A DNA stretch of 64,000 nt, taken from Rhodanobacter sp. C05. Lineage in GTDB: Bacteria > Pseudomonadota > Gammaproteobacteria > Xanthomonadales > Rhodanobacteraceae. A program made the position numbers and the translations under genes. Shown piece by piece: positions 28,986 to 38,662 of this stretch. Position 1 is the stretch's first letter. Every line of letters begins with the position of its first letter. The notes below the pieces were generated by a model. That model worked only from the letters and a program-made list of their open reading frames with translations, searched no databases and had not been told where the DNA came from. The stretch is from assembly GCF_002001165.1 (NCBI RefSeq), contig NZ_MUNQ01000008.1, forward strand, positions 62,001 through 126,000, in the 5' to 3' direction.

Positions 28986-29849
28986 TCATGCCGCATGTTC
29001 GTCGCCGAAGTGTGCGCGAACATGCTGACGCTGTCGGCCGAGTCCATCGATGCCTAGTTCGATCACGTCGCCGGGACGCAGATAGATTTGCGGTTTTTGT
29101 CCAAGCCCCACGCCCGACGGCGTGCCGGTGCTGATGACGTCACCAGGCAGCAACGTCATGTATCGGCTGATGTGGCTCACCAGTGTGGCCACGCTGAAGA
29201 TCATCGTGCGGGTATGCCCGTTTTGATAACGGTGCCCGTTGACCTCCAGCCAAAGGTGGAGACTCTGCGGATCGGGAACCTCATCGGTAGTAACCAGCCA
29301 CGGGCCGAGCGGCCCGAAGGTATCGCAGCTTTTGCCTTTGACCCATTGGCCGCCGTGATCGAACTGGAACGCGCGCTCGGACAGGTCGTTCACCACGAGA
29401 TAGCCGGCGACACGTGCAAGTGCGTTCTCGACCGTGACGCTCCGGGCCGTTTCGCCGATGACAACACCCAGCTCCACTTCCCAATCGGTCTTGGTGGAGC
29501 CTTGCGGAATGATCACGTCGTCGTGGGGGCCCATGATCGCGCTGGTGGCTTTCATGAAAAGCACGGGCTGCTCGGGCACGGGCGCGTTGGTTTCCGCAGC
29601 ATGCTCGGCGTAGTTCATGCCGACGCAGATCATCTTGCCGACATGTACGATGGGCGCGCCGTAGCGAGGTTGTCCAGCGACCGGCGGCAGCGTATGCGGA
29701 TCGATTGCCGCGATGCGTGCCAGCCCCGCGCGGCCGAGCACCTGCGCATCGATATCGTGGATGACGGCTGAGAGATCACGAAGCGTGCCTGCTTCGTCGA
29801 TGAGGCCGGGCCTTTCCTCGCCGGGAGCACCGTAACGTACCAGCTTCAT
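28986..29849 (-). CDS. 2,4-diketo-3-deoxy-L-fuconate hydrolase (FAH family)
   Basis: A 287-residue fumarylacetoacetate-hydrolase-family protein, read as the hydrolase that splits 2,4-diketo-3-deoxy-L-fuconate into pyruvate and L-lactate. Family features are [13 protein letters not shown], metal-binding [36 protein letters not shown] and the [15 protein letters not shown] loop. The substrate follows from its position between the ketodeoxyfuconate dehydrogenase and the fuconate dehydratase, since FAH proteins vary in substrate. Confidence 0.88.
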   Translation of the reverse strand: MKLVRYGAPGEERPGLIDEAGTLRDLSAVIHDIDAQVLGRAGLARIAAIDPHTLPPVAGQPRYGAPIVHVGKMICVGMNYAEHAAETNAPVPEQPVLFMKATSAIMGPHDDVIIPQGSTKTDWEVELGVVIGETARSVTVENALARVAGYLVVNDLSERAFQFDHGGQWVKGKSCDTFGPLGPWLVTTDEVPDPQSLHLWLEVNGHRYQNGHTRTMIFSVATLVSHISRYMTLLPGDVISTGTPSGVGLGQKPQIYLRPGDVIELGIDGLGRQRQHVRAHFGDEHAA

Positions 29850-29866
29850 GCATGTGCCTCTTGCGT

Positions 29867-30613
29867 TCAGTTGGACCAGCCACCGTCCACGACGTGGATG
29901 GTGCCGGTAGTGAAGGCGGATTCGTCGGATGCCAGATACAACGCCAGTGCAGCGATTTCTTCAGGTTCACCTAGGCGCCCCATCGGTTGGCGCTCGGCGA
30001 AGCTTTGCCAGTGAGCCGCTTCGTCGCCGCCAAGCGCGCGTACGCGCCCGGCCAGCGACGGTGTTTTCACCGTGCCCGGACAGATCGCGTTGCAGCGCAC
30101 GCCGCGCGCGACGAAATCCGCAGCGATCGAACGGGTCAGGCCGATCACGGCGCCCTTGGTGGCGCCATAAGCAAAACGGTTCGGTACGCCTTTGACGCTG
30201 GAGGCGACCGATGCCATGTTGATGATGCTGCCCTTGCCGCGTTCGAGCATGCCGGGAAGCACGGCCTTGCACAGATGGAACATGCTGTCGACATTGATCG
30301 TGAACGAGCGACGCCAGCTGTCATCGTCGGTATCCAGGATGCTTCCCGCGTGTACGTAGCCGGCACAGTTGAACAACACATCGAATGGACCGGATGTACT
30401 GACCAGTGCTTCGATGCTGTCCGCATCGGTCACGTCCAGTACCTTGGTGGCGAGCGATGGGTGCTCTGCCATCAGGCTGACGAGCGCGCCGCTATCGATA
30501 TCGGTGGCAAGAACCTGAGCGCCAGCTTGCGCAAAGGCGAGGGCAGTGGCACGACCGATGCCGGCGCCCGCCGCCGTGACAAGTGCGCGCTTGCCGGATA
30601 GACGTCCACTCAT
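29867..30613 (-). CDS. 2-keto-3-deoxy-L-fuconate dehydrogenase (SDR)
   Basis: A 248-residue classical short-chain dehydrogenase. NAD-binding TAAGAGIGRA (about residues 13-22), NCAG, catalytic Ser in INMASVASS and YGATK are all present, with PGTVKTPS and a C-terminal VDGG typical of the family. By position it oxidises 2-keto-3-deoxy-L-fuconate to the 2,4-diketo acid. It could instead be the first-step fucose dehydrogenase, but the aldo/keto reductase at the head of the operon fits that step better. Confidence 0.85.
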   Translation of the reverse strand: MSGRLSGKRALVTAAGAGIGRATALAFAQAGAQVLATDIDSGALVSLMAEHPSLATKVLDVTDADSIEALVSTSGPFDVLFNCAGYVHAGSILDTDDDSWRRSFTINVDSMFHLCKAVLPGMLERGKGSIINMASVASSVKGVPNRFAYGATKGAVIGLTRSIAADFVARGVRCNAICPGTVKTPSLAGRVRALGGDEAAHWQSFAERQPMGRLGEPEEIAALALYLASDESAFTTGTIHVVDGGWSN

Positions 30614-30685
30614 GCGGCATCTCCTGTGGCATCGCTTTTATCCCGGATGCGAAACGATGTGGCAGGCAAGATCATGGTGGTGCTC

Positions 30686-31573
30686 CTACATGTGGTCCCG
30701 AACAAGAGAGTCGATATCCAGTGGGTAAAAGCGCACGGCGTTGGCGGCGAAGACATCCGCCTGCGAGCCCGGTGCGTAGCGCTCGGTCAGCATCAAGGCC
30801 ACATGAAGCCAGTGGTAAAAAGCAGCATGTGTGGTAAGTGCGGGCCAGTCGCTGCCCCAGATCAGGCGTTTCGAGCCGAAGTGCGTAAACAGAGCGGCGA
30901 CATAGGGTTCTATCGCATCGTCATGGACGGGTTCGTCGAGAAGCGTGAGCAGGCCGGATAGCTTGCAGTGAAGCCGAGGGTGCTGGGCCAACTCGTCGAT
31001 CCAGCGGATCCACGGATCGAACCCGCCGCTGGCAATGGCTGGCTTGCCTGCGTGGTCGAGTACGACACTCAATTGCGGGTTTCGTTGCAGTCGGCGACGA
31101 AGCGCGGGCAATTGCGGCATGCCGACCAGTGCATCGAAGGCCAGGCCGCGATCCTGTATGCAATCGAAAGCGCGATCGAGCGATGGCTTTGCCAGCCAGT
31201 CCGGATCGGCGATGTCCTGGGCCATCGGGCGCAATCCGCATAGCAGTCCGTCGCCGTCCCGAATCAGGGCATCGATGCGAGCGCCTACGTCGGGGGCTTC
31301 CAGATCGACCCAGCCAACAACACCGGCGACGGCGGGGTCGAGACGCGCCAGTTCAAACAGGTAGCGTGTTTCTTCCTCGGTGGGTGCGGCTTGCACGAGC
31401 ACACTGAACTTGACGCCTGCAGCTTCCCGTTGTGCGCATAGATCGACCGGCAGAAATGCCTGGCGCAATGCCATCGGGGCCTGCGCCAGCCAGGCATAAT
31501 CGCCGCGCGCTGGTTGCCAATAGTGTTGATGCGCATCGACAACCGTCAGGGCGTGGGTCGGGACATTGGTCAT
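30686..31573 (-). CDS. L-fuconolactonase (amidohydrolase-2 family)
   Basis: A 295-residue metal-dependent hydrolase of the amidohydrolase-2 TIM-barrel family, which opens L-fucono-lactone to L-fuconate. Seen are the N-terminal metal motif VVDAHQHYW, SVVLDHAGKP in the middle, LHCKLSGL, and the C-terminal Asp in LIWGSDWPAL. The ATG at 31573 overlaps the stop of the aldo/keto reductase by ATGA, which ties it to the first step of the pathway. Confidence 0.9.
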   Translation of the reverse strand: MTNVPTHALTVVDAHQHYWQPARGDYAWLAQAPMALRQAFLPVDLCAQREAAGVKFSVLVQAAPTEEETRYLFELARLDPAVAGVVGWVDLEAPDVGARIDALIRDGDGLLCGLRPMAQDIADPDWLAKPSLDRAFDCIQDRGLAFDALVGMPQLPALRRRLQRNPQLSVVLDHAGKPAIASGGFDPWIRWIDELAQHPRLHCKLSGLLTLLDEPVHDDAIEPYVAALFTHFGSKRLIWGSDWPALTTHAAFYHWLHVALMLTERYAPGSQADVFAANAVRFYPLDIDSLVRDHM

Positions 31574-32598
31574 GGCGTGGGACTGCCACTCAGGATCAAG
31601 CCGGCCTCGCGCAAGGCGCGCCATGCTTCGGGCGGCACAATGGCTTGCATGCGGGCGCTGGCGCTGTCGACTTCCGACACGGTGCGCAAGCCGCACACCA
31701 CACTCGCCACGGCAGGGTGCGCCAGCGGGAATTGCAACGCCGCCGCACCCACCTCGGTGTGGGTACGGGCGAGGATCTCGTAGTAGCGCTGCGCTCTTTC
31801 GAGAGTGGCGTCATCGGCCAGAGCGTAGTTGTAGAAATTGCCCGGACCATTCGTTCCGCCAAGCAGGCCCGAGTTGTAAGGGCCGGCGGCGAGAATGGCG
31901 ACACCACGCGCCTGCGCCTGCGCCATCACGCCTTCGCTGTGCTGCTGTTCGAACAGCGTGTAACGTCCGGCCAGCATGATGGTGTCCAGCGGGAATCGCG
32001 GCATCACCTCAAGACACACCGCCTCTTCGTTGACGCCGATGCCGATGGCATCGCAGACGCCTTGCGCACGCAATTCCGCCATCGCTGGCAGTGCTTCATC
32101 CAGTGCCTGACGGAGCACCGAAGCATGGTTCGCTCCGTGCGTCAGCACACCGATGTCGTGCAGCAGCAGGACGTCGACATGATCGGTGCGCAGACGACTC
32201 AGGCTTGCCTCGAGCGAACGCAGGATGCCCTCGCGGCTGTAATCGAAATGGGCGTATCGACCATCGACGATGAAGCCATCGGCGTGACTCGTATGGCGGT
32301 GATCGATGTCGATGATGCGGCCGACCTTGGTCGACAGCGTAAAGCTGTCGCGCGGCAGACGACCCAACGCAGCGCCCAGCCGGCTCTCGCTCAGGCCGTA
32401 GCCGTAGTAGGGCGCGGTATCGAAATGCCGGATGCCTCGTTGCCATGCATGCGCAATGGTCGCCACGGCCGCATCGTCGTCCACCGACTCGTACAGGTTG
32501 CCGACTGGCGCACCGCCGAATGACAACGGCGACAGCGGCTCACCCCTCCGTCGATCTTTGGCGGTGTCCGGATCCGGCCTGGTTGTCGCTTGTGTCAT
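31570..32598 (-). CDS. L-fucose dehydrogenase (aldo/keto reductase)
   Basis: A 342-residue aldo/keto reductase, read as the NAD(P)-dependent dehydrogenase that turns L-fucose into fucono-lactone. Catalytic residues are visible in HFDTAPYYGYGLSE (Asp, Tyr), STKVGR (Lys) and VLLLHDIG (His). GAGGGCGG just before the ATG at 32598 selects this start over an upstream one that would add 56 unrelated residues. It heads the six-gene minus-strand operon, directly by the divergent promoter region that holds operator site 4. Confidence 0.9.
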   Translation of the reverse strand: MTQATTRPDPDTAKDRRRGEPLSPLSFGGAPVGNLYESVDDDAAVATIAHAWQRGIRHFDTAPYYGYGLSESRLGAALGRLPRDSFTLSTKVGRIIDIDHRHTSHADGFIVDGRYAHFDYSREGILRSLEASLSRLRTDHVDVLLLHDIGVLTHGANHASVLRQALDEALPAMAELRAQGVCDAIGIGVNEEAVCLEVMPRFPLDTIMLAGRYTLFEQQHSEGVMAQAQARGVAILAAGPYNSGLLGGTNGPGNFYNYALADDATLERAQRYYEILARTHTEVGAAALQFPLAHPAVASVVCGLRTVSEVDSASARMQAIVPPEAWRALREAGLILSGSPTP

Positions 32599-32771
32599 GC
32601 CGCCCTCGCGCTGACCTCGGGAGCCGCCTTTTGAGGGGGCTTTCCACCTCCCGCCAAGACGTAATTTGCGCATGATCGCGCATCTGATTTGCTGTGTATA
32701 TATAAACATTAAATTCACAGGTGTTTTTGGCGAGGCTGTGATGGGCATCGAAAAAAAAGATTGCATTTTGA

Positions 32772-32787
32772 TTTATCACGATCTAAA
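32772..32787 (-). promoter_or_regulatory. Proposed LacI-type operator, site 4 (divergent promoter)
   Basis: On the minus strand this is TTTAGATCGTGATAAA, one base different from site 3. It lies in the 292-bp AT-rich divergent gap (32599-32890) between the fucose operon and the glucokinase-GH3-GH35 group, so it could control both. The same gap has AAATTCACAGG at 32711-32721, related to the repeats upstream of fucP. No small gene is seen in the gap. Confidence 0.55.
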
Positions 32788-32890
32788 ACATATATGAAAT
32801 GCTATTTCGCTGATAAACACTGACTGGATCGTCTGAGCCAGATCCGTCGGTCCGAGCGGTTTGACTCGCAGCAGATACAGGTGCGCGCAC

Positions 32891-34060
32891 ATGTCATCGC
32901 CAATGAAAAAGCCGGACCAATCGGGCGAGTCCCATCCGTCAAGGGTTCAGACCCGCCAGGGGTTCAGCCGCATGCTTGAGATGTCTGTGGCCACGCCGCC
33001 TGCGGATCCGTCTGAGCACGGATCGGACGATCTGGGTACTGCTTTGATAGGTCGATCCGCCTCTACTCGCGAAGGAGCGTTTCTTGTGGCGGATGTGGGG
33101 GGCACGCATGCGCGCCTGGGGCTTGTCGCGCCGAATGCGAAGGAGGGCGAGGTGGAAATCCTTGCCTATCGGACCTATCGCTGCGGCGACCATCCGCACA
33201 TGGAGGACATCGCCCGCTGTTTCTGCGAAGAGTTTGGTGTGCAGCCGCGCGTGCTGGTGCTCGCATGCGCTGGCTATATGCATGCCGGGTCCGTGATCAA
33301 CAAGAATCTCCCATGGCCCGTGATGCCTCGGATGATGAAAGAGGCGCTGGAGCTCGATAACGTCACCTCCCTCAACGATCTCGAAGCACTCGCTTATGCG
33401 GTAGGGCACATTGATTCCCACGGCGCGCCGACCCTGAAGGCACCGATGATATCCGTGCGGGAAGCCGGCCCCATCGTCATCCTTGGCCCGGGTACCGGAC
33501 TGGGTGCTGCCGTATGGTTTCCCGGGCAACCGCCGCGTGCAATGGCGACCGAGGCTGGTCAGATCCAACTGGCTGCGCGAGTCGGTATCGAACAGCAGGT
33601 GCTGGCGCAATTGGCGCAGGCTGACAGTCACGTGTCGTACGAAGCGGTGCTTTCCGGACCAGGCCTGCATCGCCTCTATGTCGCACTGTGCGCTATACGC
33701 GACCGCTACCCGTCCCTTGACGAGCCCGTCGCCGTTACATCCGCAGCACTCGCTGGTGGCGACGACGTCGCCCGCGAGGCACTCACCCTGTTTTGTGGTT
33801 GGCTCGGGTCCTTTGCGGCGGATCTGGCCATGCTCTACGGCGCGACGGGTGGCATCTGTCTGGTCGGCGGTCTTCTTTCGCAAATGATCGGTTTCTTGCA
33901 AGAGAACCCCTTCATCGATCGGTTTCTCGACAAAGGTGTGATGCGCCCGTTTTTGCAAAAGATCCCTATTCGCGTCATGGAGCGCGGTCGACACGGTGTC
34001 ATCGGTGCCGCCAGCTGGTATCTCGGTAAACACGTCAACGTCGACGGTTTCAAGCTTTAG
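32891..34060 (+). CDS. Glucokinase family protein with long N-terminal extension (copy 1)
   Basis: A 389-residue sugar kinase of the bacterial glucokinase (Glk) family, phosphorylating glucose or a related hexose with ATP. The phosphate loop LVADVGGTHARLGLV begins near residue 65, the likely catalytic Asp is in SLNDLEALAY, and GPGTGLGAAVW and ATEAGQIQLAAR follow. About 60 residues precede the kinase core, which in ordinary Glk starts almost at the N-terminus. A near-identical layout recurs at 39.3 kb. It leads the GH3-GH35 genes, so mannose, galactose or glucose are possible substrates. Confidence 0.8.
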   Translation: MSSPMKKPDQSGESHPSRVQTRQGFSRMLEMSVATPPADPSEHGSDDLGTALIGRSASTREGAFLVADVGGTHARLGLVAPNAKEGEVEILAYRTYRCGDHPHMEDIARCFCEEFGVQPRVLVLACAGYMHAGSVINKNLPWPVMPRMMKEALELDNVTSLNDLEALAYAVGHIDSHGAPTLKAPMISVREAGPIVILGPGTGLGAAVWFPGQPPRAMATEAGQIQLAARVGIEQQVLAQLAQADSHVSYEAVLSGPGLHRLYVALCAIRDRYPSLDEPVAVTSAALAGGDDVAREALTLFCGWLGSFAADLAMLYGATGGICLVGGLLSQMIGFLQENPFIDRFLDKGVMRPFLQKIPIRVMERGRHGVIGAASWYLGKHVNVDGFKL

Positions 34061-34172
34061 TTCCCCGTGCCGATCGCGGTCGATCAGCTCTCTGGCTATC
34101 GGTCGCGATCGGTGTTTTTTGCGCAATATATCCGAAAGTCTGGGACGAGCTACCCGTGGAACAGCGCTGACC

Positions 34173-36797
34173 ATGAAAACTTTCCGCGTCACCTTGATCT
34201 TGCGCGCGCTGCTGCTGGGGATAGGTGGCGTGGCGGTGTTCGGCACGCATGCATTTCCTTTGCCCGAGGATGGTCATGCGCAAGCTGAAGCACTGATTGC
34301 CAAGATGACGCTGGCGGAAAAGATTTCGCAAACGCAGAGCGGCGCACCTGCCATACCGCGACTTGGTGTCGCGGCCTACGATTGGTGGAGCGAGGGTTTG
34401 CACGGCATCGCTCGCAATGGCTACGCCACCGTATTTCCGCAGGCGATTGGCCTCGCCGCGAGTTGGGATTCCGGTCTGCTGAATCAGGTGGGTGCCACGA
34501 TTTCTGTCGAGGCGCGGGCCAAATTCAATGCGGTGGCTACGACGCGCGACCATGCCCGCTACCAGGGCCTGACCATCTGGTCGCCCAACATCAATATCTT
34601 TCGCGATCCGCGTTGGGGCAGGGGACAGGAGACGTACGGCGAGGACCCGTATCTCACCGGCCAGCTTGCCGTGGGGTTCATTCGCGGCATCCAGGGCGAT
34701 GATCCAGACCATCCGCGCGCGATCGCCACACCCAAGCATCTGGTTGTGCACAGTGGGCCGGAATCCGGTCGCCACGGCTTCGACGTCGATGTTTCGCCCT
34801 ACGATTTCGCGTCGACGTATACACCCGCCTTTCGCGCAGCGATGACCGAGGGACACGCGGGTTCCGTCATGTGCGCGTACAACGCTTTGCACGGCGTTCC
34901 TGCGTGCGCCGACGACATGCTGCTGAACACACTGCTGCGCCACGATTGGGGCTTCAAGGGTTATGTCGTATCCGACTGCGATGCAGTCGACGACATGACC
35001 AGGTTTCACCATTTCAAATCCGACAACGCCCAGTCGTCCGCAGCCGCCATCCAGGCCGGTACCGATCTCGACTGCGGTAACGCCTATGCCGAACTGCTTG
35101 ACGCCGTATCCAAGGGCTACGTCAAGGAGTCGGTCATCGACACGGCGCTCACACGGTTGTTTGCCGTACGCTACAAATTGGGCGAGTGGGGTGCGAAGGG
35201 CAGCGATCCGTATGCGGGTATCGGTTCCGATCAGGTGGATAGTCCGGCACATCGCCAGCTTGCCTTGCAGGCGGCCCTCGAATCGATGGTGTTGCTGAAA
35301 AATGCGCATGGCACGTTGCCGTTACGCAATGGGATGCATCTGGCCGTGATCGGACCCGACGCCGACACCCTGGAGACGCTCGAGGCGAATTACCACGGTA
35401 CCGCGCGCGCGCCCATAACGCCGTTGCAGGGTTTGCGTCAGCGCTTCGGCGCGCGGTACATCGGCTACGCGCAGGGTGCCCCGATCGCCGATGGCGTACC
35501 GATACCGATTCCAGAAACCGCGTTACGCACCACGGCGCATGCGGAAAACGGTCTGCTGGGCGAGTACTTCGACCGCCTCGATTTCAGCGGTACGCCGCAG
35601 GTGACTCGTACCGATCGCGTCATCGATTTCGATTGGGACCATGTGCCGCCCGCGGACGGCATGCGTGCCGATCGCTACGCCGTACGCTGGAGCGGTGAAC
35701 TGACTCCCCCGGGACCGGGCGATTACACCTTGGCGGTGCACCTCGATCGTTGCTTTGATTGCACAGGGCACGATCCCGTACGCCTGTATATCGATGGGCG
35801 GCTGGCGATCGACAATGATGGTGACGATAAGCACATGCAAGCGACGCTGCATTTCGCCGACACCCATCCCCACGCTGTTCGCCTCGAACTTGTGCATAGC
35901 GGACAGGACCAGGGCATACGCCTGCAATGGCTGGCGCCTGCCCAGGCGCAATTGGCGGAAGCAGAAGCCGTCGTGCAACGTGCGGATGCCGTCGTCGCCT
36001 TTGTCGGGCTTTCGCCGGATGTCGAAGGCGAGGAGCTGAAGATCGACGCGCCGGGCTTCAGTGGCGGTGACCGTACCGACATTGCCTTGCCAGTACTTCA
36101 GCGGAACCTGCTTGAGCAGGTGGCTGCCAGTGGCAAGCCGTTGGTGGTTGTCTTGATGTCGGGGAGCGCGGTGGCACTGAATTGGGCGAAAGCCCACGCC
36201 GATGCGATCCTCGTCGCCTGGTATCCCGGTGAATCGGGTGGCCTCGCGGTTGCCCAGACACTGGCTGGCGACTACAACCCGGGCGGTCGCTTGCCGGTGA
36301 CGTTCTATCGCTCGACCAACGATCTGCCGCCGTTCGTCAGCTATGCCATGCAGGGGCGCACCTATCGCTACTTCACGGGCACGCCGCTTTATCCGTTCGG
36401 TTTCGGCTTGAGCTACACGCACTTCGTGTACAGCAAACCCGAGGTATCGACCACCGAATTGAGCGCGGGCGCATCGCTGACAGTCAGCGCGACTGTTCGC
36501 AATGAAGGCATGCGCGCTGGCGACGAAGTCGTGCAGGTTTATCTGGATGCAGCGGACTCCGCGCTGGCCCCTCGCCACGCCTTGGTGGGCTTTCATCGCG
36601 TAGACCTGGCCGCTGGTGAAAGCCGGCGTATGAGCTTTGAGCTTGCTCCACGCCAGCTAAGTAGTGTCGATGCAAAGGGTGACCGTGCCGTGGAGGCTGG
36701 CCATTACCGTCTGTTTGTCGGTGGCGGCCAACCTGGGGATAGCCAGGGCGTCGCTACTGCATTTGCCGTGACTGGCCATGAGGCAGTCTCCCATTGA
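34173..36797 (+). CDS. GH3 beta-glycosidase with PA14 insert (likely beta-xylosidase)
   Basis: An 874-residue exported GH3 enzyme. The TIM-barrel domain carries YDWWSEGLHGIARNG, the KH motif in ATPKHLVVHSGPESGRH, and nucleophile Asp in VVSDCDAVDDM (about residue 268). The sandwich domain is interrupted at roughly residues 455-600 by a PA14 domain (ENGLLGEYFDRLDFSG to GIRLQWLAP). A C-terminal fibronectin-III-like domain ends the protein. In this glycan locus removal of beta-1,2-xylose from plant N-glycans is the natural role; a beta-glucosidase cannot be excluded. It is coupled to the GH35 gene by TTGA. Confidence 0.88.
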   Translation: MKTFRVTLILRALLLGIGGVAVFGTHAFPLPEDGHAQAEALIAKMTLAEKISQTQSGAPAIPRLGVAAYDWWSEGLHGIARNGYATVFPQAIGLAASWDSGLLNQVGATISVEARAKFNAVATTRDHARYQGLTIWSPNINIFRDPRWGRGQETYGEDPYLTGQLAVGFIRGIQGDDPDHPRAIATPKHLVVHSGPESGRHGFDVDVSPYDFASTYTPAFRAAMTEGHAGSVMCAYNALHGVPACADDMLLNTLLRHDWGFKGYVVSDCDAVDDMTRFHHFKSDNAQSSAAAIQAGTDLDCGNAYAELLDAVSKGYVKESVIDTALTRLFAVRYKLGEWGAKGSDPYAGIGSDQVDSPAHRQLALQAALESMVLLKNAHGTLPLRNGMHLAVIGPDADTLETLEANYHGTARAPITPLQGLRQRFGARYIGYAQGAPIADGVPIPIPETALRTTAHAENGLLGEYFDRLDFSGTPQVTRTDRVIDFDWDHVPPADGMRADRYAVRWSGELTPPGPGDYTLAVHLDRCFDCTGHDPVRLYIDGRLAIDNDGDDKHMQATLHFADTHPHAVRLELVHSGQDQGIRLQWLAPAQAQLAEAEAVVQRADAVVAFVGLSPDVEGEELKIDAPGFSGGDRTDIALPVLQRNLLEQVAASGKPLVVVLMSGSAVALNWAKAHADAILVAWYPGESGGLAVAQTLAGDYNPGGRLPVTFYRSTNDLPPFVSYAMQGRTYRYFTGTPLYPFGFGLSYTHFVYSKPEVSTTELSAGASLTVSATVRNEGMRAGDEVVQVYLDAADSALAPRHALVGFHRVDLAAGESRRMSFELAPRQLSSVDAKGDRAVEAGHYRLFVGGGQPGDSQGVATAFAVTGHEAVSH

Positions 36798-38662
36798 ACG
36801 CCGGGCATATTGCCGGAAAAAACGTGCGCAGGATGGCCTGTGTGATGGCCGCGTGGATTCTTGGCGTGGTGGTTTTGCCGGACATACCGGTCATCGCGAT
36901 GGCCACGACACCCGTCACCATCGAAGGCAATCATTTTGTGCAGGCGGGAAAACCGCGCCAGATCATTTCCGGATCGATGGATTTCCAGCGCATACCGCGT
37001 ACGTACTGGCGTGACCGCCTTCAAAAAGCGCGTGCCATGGGCTTGAACACGATCACCACGTACGTGTACTGGAATGCCATCGAGAAGCAGCCGGGGCAAT
37101 TCGATTTCAGTGGACGCAATGACATCGTGGCCTTTATGCGCCTGGCACAGGAACAGGGTCTGGATGTCATTCTTCGCCCTGGTCCGTATGTCTGCGCAGA
37201 GTGGGAGGCGGGCGGTTTTCCGTCATGGCTGTTCGCCGATCCGCACCTTCATGTGCGTACACAGGACCCGGCGTTCTTGAAAGCAGTCGACAATTACTTC
37301 CAGCGCCTTGGCACGGAAGTGGCGCCATGGTTGGCCATCCATGGTGGACCGATCATCGCCGTGCAGATTGAAAACGAATATGGCTCATATGGCAACGATC
37401 GGCTTTACATGGAGGATATTCGTCACGCGTTGATCCGCGCTGGTCTGGGCGGTGATCTGATGTTTACCTCCGACGGTGCCGGCGAACTGAGCAACGATGC
37501 GCTGCCGGGTGTGCTGGTCGTGATCAACTTCGGTACGGGCGAAGCCAGAAACGAGTTCCCGAAGCTTGAGAAATTTCGCCCTGGCCAACCGATGATGGCC
37601 GGCGAATATTGGGCCGGCTGGTTCGATCACTGGGGAGGGACGCATGCGCACACAGATGCTCAAGTACAGGCCAAAGAACTGGCCTGGATGCTGGGGCACG
37701 GCTATTCGGTAAACATCTACATGTTCGAAGGCGGTACCACCTTCGGTTTTATGAATGGCGCCAACTTCCAGAGTGATCCTGCCGATCATTACGCGCCGCA
37801 GACCACCAGTTACGACTATGACGCGACGCTGGACGAAGCAGGTCGGCCCACGCCGAAGTTCGCGCAATTCCGCGACATCATCTCCAAGGTTACGGGCATC
37901 ACGCCACCACCGGTGCCCCCGCCCATACCCTTCATGCAGGTGCCCGAATTCACACTGGAGGAGTCGGCATCGCTATGGGACAACCTCCCGGCGCCCTTGA
38001 CGGCTGATCAGCCACAATCGATGGAGCACTTCGGCCAGGATTACGGTTACATCCTTTATCGCACGCAGATCAGTGGCCCAGTTACCGGGCAGCTCTATCT
38101 TGGTGAGGTGCGCGACTACGCTACGGTCTATGTCGATCGGAAACTGATCGGCACCGTCGATCGGCGTCTCAAGCAAGTCGCCGTGGAGACCACGATCGGC
38201 GCCGGCCCGCATACGATCGATGTGCTGGTCGAAAACACGGGCCGCGTCAACTACGGACCGCACCTTGAAGACGGCCGTGCCGGTCTTGTCGATCCGGTGT
38301 CATTCAATGGCAACGTACTGCACGGCTGGCAGGTTTATCCGCTGCCGATGCGTTCGCCGGACGCGCTTCGCGGATGGAAAACTCAAGCAGTGGATGGCCC
38401 TGCATTTCATCGGGGTCGTTTCAGTGAGGCGGTTCTGGCCGATACTTATCTGGATGTCTCCGCCTTCAGCAAGGGATTCATGTGGGTTAACGGACATAAC
38501 CTTGGCCGCATCTGGGACATCGGTCCGCAGCGCTCGCTGTATCTGCCAGCACCATGGCTCAAGCGAGGCGATAACACCGCCGTGGTTTTCGATCTGCGCC
38601 CGCCGCGACGTCCCGTGCTGCGCGGCCTCGTGCAGCCGCTTTGGTTGAAGCCAGCGGGTTAG
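36794..38662 (+). CDS. GH35 beta-galactosidase, exported
   Basis: A 622-residue GH35 enzyme. Features are SGSMDFQRIPRTYWRDRL, RPGPYVCAEWEAGGFPSWL, acid/base Glu in IENEYGSYG (about 195) and nucleophile Glu in MMAGEYWAGWFDHWG (about 271), followed by C-terminal beta domains with GFMWVNGHNLGRIWDIGPQ. The TTG at 36794 overlapping the GH3 stop, or the ATG at 36833, is the start; a hydrophobic signal-like stretch follows either. It probably removes beta-1,3-galactose from Lewis a antennae, by analogy with the N-glycan cluster of X. campestris. Confidence 0.9.
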   Translation: MNAGHIAGKNVRRMACVMAAWILGVVVLPDIPVIAMATTPVTIEGNHFVQAGKPRQIISGSMDFQRIPRTYWRDRLQKARAMGLNTITTYVYWNAIEKQPGQFDFSGRNDIVAFMRLAQEQGLDVILRPGPYVCAEWEAGGFPSWLFADPHLHVRTQDPAFLKAVDNYFQRLGTEVAPWLAIHGGPIIAVQIENEYGSYGNDRLYMEDIRHALIRAGLGGDLMFTSDGAGELSNDALPGVLVVINFGTGEARNEFPKLEKFRPGQPMMAGEYWAGWFDHWGGTHAHTDAQVQAKELAWMLGHGYSVNIYMFEGGTTFGFMNGANFQSDPADHYAPQTTSYDYDATLDEAGRPTPKFAQFRDIISKVTGITPPPVPPPIPFMQVPEFTLEESASLWDNLPAPLTADQPQSMEHFGQDYGYILYRTQISGPVTGQLYLGEVRDYATVYVDRKLIGTVDRRLKQVAVETTIGAGPHTIDVLVENTGRVNYGPHLEDGRAGLVDPVSFNGNVLHGWQVYPLPMRSPDALRGWKTQAVDGPAFHRGRFSEAVLADTYLDVSAFSKGFMWVNGHNLGRIWDIGPQRSLYLPAPWLKRGDNTAVVFDLRPPRRPVLRGLVQPLWLKPAG

